Made by a program: the position numbers and the translations under genes. Below are positions 49,947 through 60,925 of a stretch of 64,000 bases of DNA, one piece after another; within the stretch, counting starts at the first letter, position 1; each line of letters begins with the position of its first letter. The notes under the pieces were generated by a model that searched no databases, had not been told where the DNA came from, and saw only the letters and a list, made by a program, of their open reading frames with translations. This DNA comes from Nannochloris sp. 'desiccata'. Its lineage: Eukaryota; Chlorophyta; Trebouxiophyceae; Chlorellales; Chlorellaceae. The stretch spans positions 496,001 through 560,000 of the forward strand of contig JAGTXX020000011.1 of the NCBI GenBank assembly GCA_019044685.2, in the 5' to 3' direction.

Positions 49947-52079
49947 TTACATTCCTAAGAATGATTTCCGTTCAGGGTTCATCAATAACGAGTCTTGTAA
50001 ATCAGTTGGCAATACATCAAATTTCAAGCGGAGTTCTTCTAATAATTTATTAAACAACAAATTGTTATCAGTAATGGCACCCGAATCAGGAACAGCAGCA
50101 GCAGCCCGTTTGACCTCTGCCTCGGCATGCAGAAAGTCTTCAATGCTGCCTACGTCTTCTGTATGCATTATTCCAGGCAATCGAAAAGCCCCGCCAGCCT
50201 GTCGCCATGCATTCCTCCACGTTGCCGCCTGGTAAGCACTTGCCGCAGCCCTGCGAGCGTGCAACCAAGTTGCCATTGCTGTGCTTTCTGTTAGTAAACG
50301 CTTATAAAACTCTGCTAATATCTTTCTATTACCATTACCACATCGTTTAACTAGTATTTCTGGAATATTTACAACCCCTGAGGCTATATTTAGTATAAGT
50401 TCTCCAATGTCAAGCTCTGGCAATGGTGGAGGAGACGAATAGAAAGCTAAAGAGACGGCAGCGGTGGACGGCAATGTCGGTGGTGGGGCGGGGGTAATAT
50501 ATGGCAATAATGGAAACACAACAGCCCGTCCTAGCTCTTCAAAATGCCGTCTTAATATCATAGAGTTCATTCGAGCCAACCTTCTTCTCCGCGGGACTCC
50601 ATCTCCTGTTTCGGGGATCACGATACTATTAAGAATTTCAGGGTCAGGTTGCAGAAGTGAACGGTAGTTGAGCCACGCCGTGTCGGTGGGGTTTTCATTA
50701 AGTAAAGGAAGAGCTTTTGTATTCGAATGGGAGCCTGTAACACGTCCACGGATGATCTCTGGGAGAGAAGGCCTTCTCAAAATATACCCAAAGACACCAC
50801 TAGAAGCATTCCTCTTACCATCATCGCTGCCATGGCCGCTGCCGGTGTAATTTGCGTTGCTGCTGTGTGGCCGCGTTCCTGATTGGTGATTTCTAGCCGA
50901 CCCTCCAGAAGTCTTTGTACTGCCCGTCACACTCGTACTATTACTTTCCTCACCGCCGGTTGTTAATGGCGTATATCCAGTGGAGAGTACATTTGGCCAG
51001 TGAGCGAGAGATTTAATTATAAAGGGGTTGGTGACTCCCAGTAGAGAGGGTAAAGAAATTTCCATTTTTGATGCTGCAGTTGCTGTTTTTTGCTCCTTGT
51101 TGCGCCCATTAAGGGAAGATGTATTCGTGATAGAAGTATTAGGCATAGCGCCAGAGGCGAAAGGTCTAAATGCAGGATCGTGTATCGTGAAATAAGGTCT
51201 ATAATCCGCAGAATACGGGAGGGGAGCAAGGAGCGATGCCAAGGCGGCACAGGCGGCGGAACACGCTAGAGGGGTCGGCGAGGCAACAAGGAGAGGTTCA
51301 CCTAGTAACAGAATCTCCCAAAGAGTCCACATATTCTTCATTTGGCCAGCAAATGGGGTGAAAATGTCGGCATCTGTAAAGAGGCCAGCTGCAGGGGCTT
51401 GTTGTCCTTTCGCTCTCGGCAACAAACACATCGGGCAGCCTGTGTCTAAATCTAGCTCCTCTGCGAAGGCTTCTGCTGCTGAAGAAGCACCAGTAAGTTG
51501 TGCTACTGCATGCGCAGAGTCTAATGGGAGGCTTGATAAATCAGGAAGATCAACGCGCAGCACAGCATGGCCTAGCGGGAGATCGACTGAGCTTCCCCAT
51601 TCTAAGAGCGGTGACCAGGTAGCTACTTCTTCGTACACAGCACGCAACGCACCAGGGCCCTGTGCAAGGCATAACGGGCCAGCATACTGCGATAAAGGTT
51701 TAAATAGATTTGAAAGGGGTAAAGAAGATAGAACGACGATGGCGCGCTGCTCGCCACCTCGTTGGAGTTTTTCATCCTGACGTTGGCGGCAAAATACAAA
51801 ACCATGCAGAAATTCAGTAATGGGAGCGTTCTGTCGCGGGAAAGATACCGTTGCCGAAGTATCAGAAGGTAGACGTGGGATTCGAAAAGAGAATGATGTG
51901 TCTCTGATGCTATTGCGGGTAGTTAGTTCAAACGACATGGAGTCGGGAAAACATGAGTATCCTACAGCAGTGATCTCTGCTTCATTCAATGCATGTTCTG
52001 GGTAAATAGATTCCACTTTTTGACCTTCAGTGAGGTGGAATTGCACCGAACAGATCGCTGTAACCACGTTTTTCATCAT
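49947..52079 (-). CDS. DENND6-like DENN-domain protein (Rab GEF)
   Basis: A single exon encodes 710 residues. The uDENN part has VESIYPEHALNEAEITAVGYSCFPDS, a DENND6/AFI1 hallmark, followed by FSFRIPRLP and HGFVFCRQRQDEKLQRGG. The central DENN part has LWEILLLGEPLLVASPTPLACS and RPYFTIHDPAF. A ~100-residue Ser/Asn/Thr-rich insert follows SLAHWPNVLS, and then the remaining helical DENN region reaches the C-terminus. In animals DENND6A activates Rab14. The protein is complete, and the low-complexity insert is the only oddity. The gene is divergent from the CXC gene. Confidence 0.88.
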   Translation of the reverse strand: MMKNVVTAICSVQFHLTEGQKVESIYPEHALNEAEITAVGYSCFPDSMSFELTTRNSIRDTSFSFRIPRLPSDTSATVSFPRQNAPITEFLHGFVFCRQRQDEKLQRGGEQRAIVVLSSLPLSNLFKPLSQYAGPLCLAQGPGALRAVYEEVATWSPLLEWGSSVDLPLGHAVLRVDLPDLSSLPLDSAHAVAQLTGASSAAEAFAEELDLDTGCPMCLLPRAKGQQAPAAGLFTDADIFTPFAGQMKNMWTLWEILLLGEPLLVASPTPLACSAACAALASLLAPLPYSADYRPYFTIHDPAFRPFASGAMPNTSITNTSSLNGRNKEQKTATAASKMEISLPSLLGVTNPFIIKSLAHWPNVLSTGYTPLTTGGEESNSTSVTGSTKTSGGSARNHQSGTRPHSSNANYTGSGHGSDDGKRNASSGVFGYILRRPSLPEIIRGRVTGSHSNTKALPLLNENPTDTAWLNYRSLLQPDPEILNSIVIPETGDGVPRRRRLARMNSMILRRHFEELGRAVVFPLLPYITPAPPPTLPSTAAVSLAFYSSPPPLPELDIGELILNIASGVVNIPEILVKRCGNGNRKILAEFYKRLLTESTAMATWLHARRAAASAYQAATWRNAWRQAGGAFRLPGIMHTEDVGSIEDFLHAEAEVKRAAAAVPDSGAITDNNLLFNKLLEELRLKFDVLPTDLQDSLLMNPERKSFLGM

Positions 52080-52448
52080 TCCTTCTTAACAAAATGGGCA
52101 CCAAGTAGAAGATTGATTTGAAGTTGGTTGAGACTCGATTCGCGCCTCGGCGCTTCAATCATGAGACATAAAAAATATAAAATCGAACGGATTCCTACCA
52201 CCGTGCCAATTTGCAGGACATTATAGCAACAAAGGTGCCTTTTACTTATTTTTCTTTGCCCAGTTTTTTAAACTGCAGTTAACTGTTTTAAAATTTGCAA
52301 GTGCCAATCTATCATATTCATTGATTTGTAATACATCTAACTTTAAATATTATTTTGATAACCAGGAAGAGCAGCACCCTGCTTGCGGCAGTCAATAAGC
52401 TAGGTAGTTCTCTCATCGCCTCACTTCAGGCGTGTTGTTGGCCCCGTC
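52080..52448. promoter_or_regulatory. Divergent promoter region between DENND6-like and CXC genes
   Basis: A 369-bp AT-rich spacer between two divergent starts. No specific element is recognised. Confidence 0.35.
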
Positions 52449-55211
52449 ATGGAGTCACAGAAGCTCCAAGAGTCTCTAAATGCAACTTTAAATGCCCTTG
52501 AAAACATCAAGGTGAGCTAGCGTCGCTTGGTGCTGTATATTTCAAAAACTTATTCAAGCTCTAAAAAAAGCAACTGTCACACATGCTTATTGTTTTGAAC
52601 TATCGCTTATATGCACGCCTTATTAATATCGCAGGAGAGGTTACACGGAAGTTCAGAAGAGGAGATGCCACCACAAAAGGAAGAATTGGAGGCTGTGTTT
52701 GGCCAAGCCATTGCCAACCTGAATGCTCAACTCAACAACGTGGCAGAGGCACCCCAGCCTCAACAGCAACAACCTCCCCAAGAAAGGGCAGTAGAAGTAA
52801 ATGTAAGTTAATGACTGCATTAGAAGTTCATCGCTTCCATTATGACAGCCTGGTACCTGTTGAATTGTTAAGTATACATTCAACTGTCATTAATATTCAT
52901 ATTTTTGTCCTATTATTTCCTTGCAGGAGGACGAACCAGTTGAGATAGTTGATAAAGAGCCTCAGGCACCTCCAAGCGTGGCTGCAGGTATGTTGCTTTA
53001 TAAATTTGTCTTGCAACTGCCAATTTTGTTTAAATTTCTCAATTGAAACTGCTCGTTCCTTAACCTACTTCTTCAATTCGTATATTACCTTTGCAGCTGG
53101 GCATAAATTCATCGAGGTCCCCAGGAGACAACGCACTGGCGACGTTAGGCGAAATGGCCCTCACTTGAAATCTTTCACTTTGGAGCTGCCCGCTACTCCT
53201 TTCCATCCAAAGACTAATGGCGCAGACTCTATCCCTGCCGCCACTGCCCAGCGCACTCCAGGAATCCCTGCCAATACTCCCATGGCAGCTGAAGTTCTGG
53301 CTAGTTTGTGCGCTTTAGGTCTGCAATTTCCTGCTGCGGGACAGGTGAGCTTTTCTCTTGCAGTGACGTCAACAGCCACGTTTTAACTTCCCTTTAATTT
53401 CTTTCTAAATTAACTAATACCATTCCCCCTTCCATTTTCTTTCCTTAGCAAAACTCTGCCGCTGTAGCAGCCATTGCTGCTCCCAGGCCTCCTAGGGCTG
53501 CTGCCCTCCAAGCTGCCACAATGCCGGCAAGTTTGGGCCGCCGTGCTGCAGCTGTCCGCGCTGCCGAAGCCTCTGCCGCCCTGGCTGTATCTCGCCCGCG
53601 TCCTTTTAAGACGGTCTCTTTAGAATCTGGAGGTGCTTCCCCCACGGATCCTGCCAGCGCCCGCAAATCATGCAATTGCAAACGCAGTCAGTGCTTAAAA
53701 TTGTACTGCGAATGCTTTGCTGCTGGAGGCTTTTGTTTACCTAGCTGCCAATGCTACAACTGCCTCAACACCAACCTCGAAGCAGTTACTGTAGAGGCTA
53801 CTCGTGCAGCAATTTTGGCCAAGAACCCAAGGGCTTTCACTGATAAAGTGGTGGGTGATGCCCATAAAAAAGGGTGTCGATGTAAGCGCTCCAAGTGCTT
53901 GAAAAAGTATTGCGAGTGCTATAACGCTGGAGTAAAATGCAATCCTGAAATTTGCCAATGTGTTGGATGCCACAATACGTAAGTTTCAGCAGCTATTGAA
54001 TGTTTTATTAATGTTAAATTTCAATTCACGTTAAAGTTCAAGTTCACTTGATTATATTTTTACTGACTATCGTCGTATTTTTTCTCTCTTTCTATTTTTA
54101 CAGCTCGGACCGCGACCCTGGAGACGCAGGATTTGGCGAAGAGCCTCTGCCCTATGGTATGGAAGACAAGTACGATTATGATGATGAGCTCGACGCAGCC
54201 GCGGAGGACTATGGCCACAACAAGGGCAGCGCTCCTGTTGCCACCACAACTGATAATGAAAACGCTCAAGTGAACATCAATTATGGAAACAACACCAACA
54301 ACGCGACAGAAAGTATGCAATGGACAGTTGGCACCCTTAATGAATTAAATGGTAGGACATCAGCACCAGCAGGTGTTGCCCCTGTTGAAGACGCTGAATG
54401 CGATGACCCTGTTCGGCGAATTGTTCTGAACGCTGTAGCCAAAGCAGTAGCCGCAGAGGCAACAACCACGGGTGCAAGAAACAACCAACCTCAGCAGCCT
54501 ACTGTTCAACAGCAGCAACAGCAACACCATCTCCAATCTATTGCAGCTGCACTCAAGTCTACTGCTCCGACAAACAGTCTTATTAACAAAAATATTAATA
54601 ACAATAATTTTAATCTTGGCGCTGAAGTCGTCACGCCTGGTGGTCCTCTTGGCGCTGGCCCCTTTGCGTTGGTATCTCACCTTTCCAGAGAGATGGGAGT
54701 AGATGGCGAGGATGTTGTTGATACTGCCACCTCCCCTGCGATGCATGCTGCTGCCCGTATGGCTGCACAAGCTCATTTGAATCGCCGATTGGCTGGTGGT
54801 ACGATGACTGCTGCAGCTGCCAAGGCTGCAGCAGTTGGAAGAAGTAAATCACAAGCTACCTCTGCTGTGGATACGCCTGTGGGGTCTGTGAATAGCGCTG
54901 GCGGTGATGGTTCTCGTGGAAAGAGGCCTCGTCGTGCTGCGAGTGGCGGTGTCCAAGGTGCTGTTGCTGCTGCCACGTCAGATTGGGGTCTTGATTTAGT
55001 CTCTCCCCCTCCGAAACGTTCTCATTCAGTCCCTGATGCAATACATCCTGGGAAAGGGACTGCTGCTGCAGCCCGTCGTGATCGTGATACCCTTTTGAGA
55101 AGAGCGTTGCAAAATGACGCAGCAGTGGCGACAGCTCAAGGTCAGCAGCATGTCGGTACTGAGGCTGATGCTATCTCTGCCTTGGTTAGTATGAATGCTC
55201 CTATGTCGTAA
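52449..55211 (+). CDS. LIN54/TSO1-type CXC-domain DNA-binding protein
   Basis: Six exons (52449..52511, 52635..52802, 52927..52987, 53097..53344, 53449..53978, 54104..55211) encode 725 residues; every join keeps frame. Two tandem cysteine-rich CXC domains are complete. The first starts near residue 252 (CNCKRSQCLKLYCECFAAG...CQCYNC); the second starts near 320 (GCRCKRSKCLKKYCECYNAG...CQCVGC). The linker contains RNPxAF-like KNPRAFTDKV. Such proteins bind CHR-type promoter elements and act in DREAM/MuvB-like cell-cycle complexes (LIN54, plant TCX/TSO1). The rest is Ala/Asn/Gln-rich and disordered, with GKRPRRAASGG as a possible nuclear signal. Confidence 0.92.
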
Positions 55212-55575
55212 CTGCGAAGAATGAAAAGTCCCATTCTTCTGTTAAGTAAACCTTAGTTTTCCGGGGCGGTGCAAAGTGACGACACGAACCCCAAAGGCCT
55301 TGCCCCCTCTTTTGTTTTCTAATGCTCTTATTTATACACTGCTATATATGTTTCTGTATACGAAAGCAGCCCCTCTATTCAAGGTGTAACACCGCTTTCA
55401 AAGAAATCTACTAGAAATAGGGTGAGGCTGATGCACTTTGAACGGTCTGAAATCGATGCAACCAGGGTCTTGGTCCAGCGACTCGAAGGTTTCGGATGAG
55501 CTCTTTCGCCTGTTTTCAACATAAAATTGGGATCGGTCGCTTGTTCTAGAGCAATTTGTATATTCACTAATCAAG
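55212..55575. other. Spacer between the CXC gene and acyl carrier protein
   Basis: A 364-bp spacer between tandem plus-strand genes. It holds the CXC 3' UTR (TGTAAC near 55384) and the ACP promoter. Nothing else is seen. Confidence 0.35.
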
Positions 55576-56456
55576 ATGCAGGCTTCTTTTACCACCTCTA
55601 TTGCCGCCCGCCGTGGCGTCGCCGTCCGCACTCAGGTAAGGCTGATTAGTTTTGGTGATGGCAGGAAATCGGACCAGAATGCAAGCGCATTGCCCACCTT
55701 TAAATGCCAATATTTAAAATAAGTCGATCAGGGCTCTCGCTGGAGCTTCGACGATGCCAAGCTTGCTGTTTTCCAAACTGGCATGTGTCGTGGTTGCATC
55801 AACCTAACTCACTACTTGTCCTACTTTTTTCTGTTCAGGCTCAGGCTCCCCGTGCTGTACGCGCCCAGCGCCTTGTGTGCATGGCCGCTGTAAGTCAATT
55901 CGCTTTTATGTGTCAAATTTGGCGTGATCACCTGTTTCTGGAATTGTTGCCTTTTTCTTGAGCAGATATTGATTGTTTAATACGCATTCTTCGTGCAGGA
56001 CAAGGCTCAGGTTTTGTCTGATGTCCGCGCTATCATCGCTGACCAGCTCGGTGCTGACCTCGACAACGTAAGTATGCAATTCATTTTGGGAGAGTGGGTG
56101 CACGATGTTTATCTTTTCAGACATGCTCACTTTCGGAATTCTTACCATCGCAATTGTGATTTTTGAACAGCTAGCTGTGGACTTCTTCTTCTGATTTCGG
56201 GAGATCCTTGGAATTTTATCCACATTGCTTCTAGTTTGCTCACATCGTCCTTTTTATCTGTTTCACTTAATTTTTGTTCCTGCAGGTCGCTGCTGACTCT
56301 AAATTTGTTGATCTTGGTGCCGACTCCCTCGACACTGTTGAAATCATGATGGCCCTTGAGGAGAAGTTCGACATCCAGCTCGATGAGGAAGGTGCTGAAA
56401 AAATCTCCACCGTCCAGGAAGCCGCTGACTTAATTGCTGGGCAGATCGATAAGTAA
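55576..56456 (+). CDS. Acyl carrier protein, plastidial
   Basis: Four exons (55576..55635, 55839..55889, 55999..56067, 56286..56456) encode 116 residues, all joined in phase 0. Exons 1-2 are an Ala/Arg/Gln-rich transit peptide ending near RLVCMAA. The mature ~78 residues are a standard type II ACP. The phosphopantetheine site is [19 protein letters not shown], with the Ser of DSL as attachment point. The C-terminus has [13 protein letters not shown] carries growing acyl chains in plastid fatty acid synthesis. Four exons in so short a gene is the densest intron use in this window. Confidence 0.97.
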
Positions 56457-56905
56457 ATACGCACTTAACCTTGATTTTTGCTTTCATTCCTTCATTTTAA
56501 CAGCAATGTATCTTGTCATTTGAAAATTATGTAACCTTGATATGGTTGACTTGGAAAAGATTGAGAACTTGCATTTGCCGAAAAGCGCTTTGCTGTAACT
56601 CATCAAAAAGCTGACCCCCTCCCCCTTTAGCTCCTCCTTGCCCGGACCCAGCGGCCGAGAATGAGCATAGTGCTGAGTGGAGCATTGCTATTTACATTCA
56701 CACTCTCTGACAGCTTTCTATGCAAGCATCTTGCTAGGTGGCAGATTTCTAGACGACCACTCCTAGAATATTGCCACTTGGCAATGGAAACTGAATGAAG
56801 GTGCCCCTCGCGACACCTCACATGGCAAAAGAAGCCTCGTCCAACTCCAATTTCTGCTTTAATATCCATTTATATTCTTCTACTGCATATCCAAGGCGTA
56901 TAATA
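56457..56905. other. Spacer between ACP and the secreted Cys-rich protein gene
   Basis: 449 bp holding the ACP 3' UTR and the next promoter. No gene is seen. Confidence 0.35.
56530..56534 (+). terminator. TGTAA poly(A) signal after ACP
   Basis: TGTAA is found about 75 nt after the ACP stop, at the usual green-algal position. Confidence 0.45.
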
Positions 56906-57839
56906 ATGACGCAAAAGGCAAAATACGTCTCCGTGGGCCTCCTTTTGGCAGTTTGCTGCCTTCTCGGCCAAGCTAGGTAAGAAAACGATTTTAAAAATCA
57001 TCTACGCGGTTGGTAGGGACCCGCTTTAACGCTCCTATTCCTCGTTTAAACTATTGAAAACAAGTCATTTCACATATATCGGCTCAAAGCAAGTACTCAA
57101 TCTACGCCAATGACCTTATTTTGCTAATTTTCCTCTGAAATCAAATTTCCCCATGCAGCGCTCTCAAACTCGACAGCGGCATGACACGTAGGATGCTTGA
57201 AACACCCACCACAGCCACTGCTGGTGCCGCAGGTTCGCAATCAGCCAGCGCATCTGCCATCGCTACCAACATTGCCGGTCAGGGCCAAGCTACCACGGCC
57301 GCCCAAGCAACAGGCGCTGGAGCGACGACATTTGGCGCTTCTCAAGCTCAAGGACAAATTGACACCTGTTTCTCTGGCCCTAACGAGAATCTTTCCGTCT
57401 GCCGTACCTTGGCACCCAATGTCCGTGCTTCTGAATGCACTGATGTTCCTCCTGATGACAGATACACTTGTACTCAGCAGGCTAAGGACTTTGGAAAATG
57501 CGATTCTGATTTTATCTTCGTTGGGAGCTATTGCCTGTCATCTTGTGGACGCTGTGGAGGTGAGTTATTGCTGTTCAGGCACTGTTTTAGTAAATTGTTA
57601 TCTTCTTGAGGCAGTTTGTGTACAATTGTGAGTACAGTATATGATTATTAATGCCTAAGAGACTTCAATTTTAGCTCTCCTTTCCTATTTTTCTGTTTTT
57701 TCCTGCAGACGGATGCAATGATGACGATGCACCCTCTGATGGCACTGCGTGTGATGCCAGTAAGTGTGATACTGATGCATATAAGCAGGAACCTACATGC
57801 TTAAAGACTTGTGGAAGATGTTCAGTGGCCTCCGCTTGA
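56906..57839 (+). CDS. Secreted Cys-rich protein with two ShK-like modules
   Basis: Three exons (56906..56976, 57159..57559, 57709..57839) encode 200 residues. The N-terminus is a clear signal peptide (basic start, then VGLLLAVCCLLGQA). An Ala/Thr/Gln/Ser-rich stretch follows, likely O-glycosylated in a wall or matrix protein. Next comes a cysteine module: CTDVPPDDRYTCTQQAKD, FGKCDSDF, YCLSSCGRCG. Its 'TCxQQ...GKC...YC..(S/T)CGRC' order is the ShK-like module common in algal extracellular proteins. A second, shorter module ends CLKTCGRCSVASA. No enzymatic domain is present. Extracellular location is inferred from the signal peptide and composition. Confidence 0.8.
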
Positions 57840-58367
57840 CCAAGGGTGGTGTAAGAAGATAAAAAGCGGAGCGGAGGAAAATAGTTCCTGCCACCGCCCT
57901 ATGGGAAAATGGGTAGATATTAAGATTTAGTAGCGCTGTGTGCACGTTTTTCTTTTGTAGATTTTGTGAATGCGTTATGCCACCTGCATACATGTATGGT
58001 TTTATACTTTAAATGTAATTTGTCTCTGTGAATAAAGGTACACAAGAGTTGTTGGGACGCCTGCGAGGTACAAGGTCAAGGCCGAGGGTGGTAGTTGAAC
58101 ATAGCAAAAGCGGGGCGAAGATGGCATTTTAAATTAATGATCAGAATTTGATTTTCCATTCATAGGACGATAAATTAATTTATTCTGCGTAAATAAAGCT
58201 TTTAACTTAACTAACTTTTTTTCTCAAAGATCATCAATTTAAACTACCACTAAGTTCTGGTTAAACAATCGCACTTTCAACTCCCCCCTATCCCGAGATT
58301 CTAATAATTTGCATTATCACTCAGGATAAAAACCAAGATATCGTTAACTTCACTCAAGCTTGAAGAA
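57840..58367. other. Spacer between the secreted-protein and LRR-kinase genes
   Basis: 528 bp of AT-rich sequence holding a 3' UTR (TGTAA at 58014) and the LRR-kinase promoter. No gene is seen. Confidence 0.35.
58014..58018 (+). terminator. TGTAA poly(A) signal after the secreted protein gene
   Basis: TGTAA is about 175 nt downstream of the stop; position and sequence fit a green-algal poly(A) signal. Confidence 0.35.
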
Positions 58368-60137
58368 GTGAACATTTTAATGCCAACGCTCCAATTTCTA
58401 AAAGACCTGAAGCTCCCTAATTTACCTTCCATGGACACTCTGAAAAACATCAACCTTCCATCAATGCCATCAATGGATATGACGTATCTTAAAGGATTGA
58501 AAACTATCAAACCTTCTCTCTTGTCTCTCCCTGAACTCCGCTCTGCGACGTGGACAGAAGAAGGTAAAAAAGCCAGCACTATAGCACTGGGAATTGCAGC
58601 TTCTGGTACGCTTTTACTACTCATTCGTCGTGCAAAACACAATGTTCCTGACGTTGAGATTGTTTCCTTAGAAGATTTTCAGCAACTCCATGCCGGAGGT
58701 CTGATCCGGGATTTTGGAGCGTGGATCATCACACCTACGGCGACCGTTGTTAAAGTAACAGGCCATGGAGATCGTATTGCCACACTCCCCCGAGGAATAT
58801 GCAATTTAATTCGCCTCAAAGAGCTCAACGTTAGTGACAATGCCTTGACAGAACTGCCAAATGGCATCAGTCGTTTGACTGCTCTTACCAATTTAGACGT
58901 CAGTGATAACAAACTGACAACTTTGCCAGGCGGAATTGGTAATCTAAAGGCGTTAGTAGCGTTGAATGCCATGGGAAATGAATTGAAAAGCTTGCCAGAT
59001 GAGCTTGGTGGCCTGGCTTCTTTACGTCGCCTGGGATTGAAAGGAAATGAATTAAAAACCTTGCCTGCAAGCATTGGAAATCTGAAGCTGTTGAAAGAAC
59101 TCTTCTTAACGGATAATTTACTTGAAAGTATTCCAGAGGAAATTGGTGGCTGTGAAGCTCTCGTAAAACTTCAAGCATCGCATAACAGACTCTGCTCGCT
59201 TCCCGCGAGTTTAGGTTCGTTACCTCATTTGGAGCTACTCCGCGTTGCCTGCTGCGAGATTGTCGAAATTCCACAAGCTGTGACTGCCTCATCGTCCCTC
59301 GCCTGGCTTAGTTTAGCCACAAATCCTACCTGCAAGCCTTCTCCCCGCCCTTCTCGTTGGGGCGGTACCATCAAAATGAAAGACGTAGCCATCGGGATGA
59401 AGCTAGGCGACGGCGCATCTGGTGAAGTCTTCTCAGCGACATGGAGGAATCGCCAAGTCGCGTTAAAATTGTTTAGAGGAGATCGATCACCAGATGGCCA
59501 CAGCGATGATGAAATTGGCATTGCCTGTGCTCTGTCAGACAAGCATTTGATTAAAGTACTTGCCAGGATAGTTGACCCTCTGGGACTCGTTATGGAATAT
59601 GTAGATGGTACGCCCATGGCTGAGAAACCCAATTCTGAGTCTTTGTTGAGATGTCGGTGGGAGCAGGGCGTTTCGTTTTCTTTAGAGTTTGTATTAAACG
59701 TGGCTACAGGGCTAGCTTCCGCTTTAGAGGCGATGCATTCTAAAGGAGTCATCCACGGAGACGTCTACGCACATAATTTATTAGCAGATACTCAAGGCAA
59801 TGTTGTGTTGTGCGATTATGGAGCTGCATTCTACTGCCCCAGAGCGGCAGCCGCTGCATATGAAGGGCATGAATGCAGAGCTTATGGGCTGTTGGTGCGC
59901 GACTTGTTGACCCAAATGGAGATTGGATTTGATGGAATGGAAGCTGCACTAGATGTGCAGAAGCAGTTGTTGCTATTGGTGCAGCAGTGTACTACTGGTC
60001 CTCCTGCGGAAAGGCCTCGAATGGCTGTTCTTTCCAGGAAATTATCTAGTTTGAAAAAGCAAGCTGCCTCGACCGGAGCAACTCCTCGAAGTGATATGAC
60101 GCGATACTCTGCTCGATCGACAAATGGGAATGTGTAG
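58368..60137 (+). CDS. Membrane-anchored LRR protein with divergent kinase domain
   Basis: A single exon encodes 589 residues. A 65-residue N-terminal part and one transmembrane segment (~70-90, ALGIAASGTLLLLIRR) precede seven or so leucine-rich repeats of the bacterial/Ras-group type (~135-320; for example LKELNVSDNALTELPNGI). A protein kinase domain spans ~340-560: Gly loop GDGASGEVF, VALK lysine, a possible helix-C Glu in DDEIG, and the catalytic loop VIHGDVYAHNLL with HGD instead of HRD. The magnesium loop is CDYGAA instead of DFG. The activation segment is very short and I see no APE motif; EGHECRAYGLLVRDLL follows directly. Plant LRR-kinases with HGDVYAHN are known, so this is a conserved subfamily. 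Whether it phosphorylates is uncertain. Confidence 0.88.
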   Translation: MNILMPTLQFLKDLKLPNLPSMDTLKNINLPSMPSMDMTYLKGLKTIKPSLLSLPELRSATWTEEGKKASTIALGIAASGTLLLLIRRAKHNVPDVEIVSLEDFQQLHAGGLIRDFGAWIITPTATVVKVTGHGDRIATLPRGICNLIRLKELNVSDNALTELPNGISRLTALTNLDVSDNKLTTLPGGIGNLKALVALNAMGNELKSLPDELGGLASLRRLGLKGNELKTLPASIGNLKLLKELFLTDNLLESIPEEIGGCEALVKLQASHNRLCSLPASLGSLPHLELLRVACCEIVEIPQAVTASSSLAWLSLATNPTCKPSPRPSRWGGTIKMKDVAIGMKLGDGASGEVFSATWRNRQVALKLFRGDRSPDGHSDDEIGIACALSDKHLIKVLARIVDPLGLVMEYVDGTPMAEKPNSESLLRCRWEQGVSFSLEFVLNVATGLASALEAMHSKGVIHGDVYAHNLLADTQGNVVLCDYGAAFYCPRAAAAAYEGHECRAYGLLVRDLLTQMEIGFDGMEAALDVQKQLLLLVQQCTTGPPAERPRMAVLSRKLSSLKKQAASTGATPRSDMTRYSARSTNGNV

Positions 60138-60436
60138 AGTGTTATTTAAGTAATATAGTTCTTTGATTATTGTTTGAATTTATTGTAAGAGAAAGAATAG
60201 TGTTGGTATGACGGGTGTTAAATAAGCGATTTCCGTGTGTCAGGAAGAGATACACATTCATATGTAAAAAACAACAAGGTGAGGCTAGTGTCAATATAAA
60301 ACAAAATTAGTAAACTAGTAATTATCAGTGACTCAACGGCGTTTGGACCGAAGTGCCGGTGCTGGGTGTTTCAAGGGGGTAGGGAGGTTCACAAGCTTGC
60401 TCTGGTGCAGGAGCAGCAGACTTTTCACCGCCGGTG
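60138..60436. other. Convergent spacer after the LRR-kinase gene
   Basis: 299 bp. The minus-strand part 60340-60436 is open in two frames and has coding-like composition, so the neighbouring small basic protein gene may be spliced to an extra 3' exon here (for example a GTATTA donor near 60519 and a TATGTAG acceptor near 60437). Confidence 0.3.
60184..60188 (+). terminator. TGTAA poly(A) signal after the LRR-kinase gene
   Basis: TGTAA is ~50 nt after the stop codon. Confidence 0.4.
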
Positions 60437-60898
60437 CTACATAGAAGCAAAGAGAAACGCTAAACTGAGGTCTTTTCTAATAATATCGCCATCTGAGATA
60501 GCTGCCCTCCATTTAATACGTTTCCCAGGGGCCATTTTACGGGAGGAGCCGCTAGAAATGTAGCCAGGGTTGTGGTAACTAGGTTCTTCGTCTTCCTCTT
60601 CACTGTCGCTCGATGAGGATGAATGGTTGAGAATTTGACGAGCTGCAGGAGGTGCCGGATTTGGTTCAACCTTGGGCTCTAAGAGAACATCTACAACGTT
60701 TTTGGGAGCTGGGACAGCTGCTGGTTTAGGTGCTTGTAGCTGTTGTTTCAAACCGTCTACTTGAGCATTGGTGGCACGCTGGTGAGCTGTGAGCCTACGT
60801 TGTCGCTTGGTTTGAGGTTTGCTAGCCTTCAGCATGTCATCTAAAGGTTCTTCTATGGTCTCTGCAGCTATATGGTGACTACGCCTTCGAGTGCGCAT
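60437..60898 (-). CDS. Unknown small basic/acidic nuclear-type protein
   Basis: 153 residues from the ATG at 60898 (MRTRRRSHHIAAETIEEPLDDM); nine upstream in-frame codons could extend it. No family is recognised. The N-terminus is Arg-rich, then comes a QTKRQRRLTAHQRATNAQ helix, a Pro/Ala linker, a Ser/Glu/Asp-rich stretch (SSSSSDSEEEDEE) and a final MAPGKRIKWRAAISDGDI segment. Basic and acidic patches with a Ser-rich CK2-like tract suggest a nuclear or nucleolar protein. The extreme C-terminus is doubtful, because an alternative splice would replace the last ~25 residues. Confidence 0.6.
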   Translation of the reverse strand: MRTRRRSHHIAAETIEEPLDDMLKASKPQTKRQRRLTAHQRATNAQVDGLKQQLQAPKPAAVPAPKNVVDVLLEPKVEPNPAPPAARQILNHSSSSSDSEEEDEEPSYHNPGYISSGSSRKMAPGKRIKWRAAISDGDIIRKDLSLAFLFASM

Positions 60899-60925
60899 AC
60901 TTTTCCGGCCTGAATTGAATATCAA

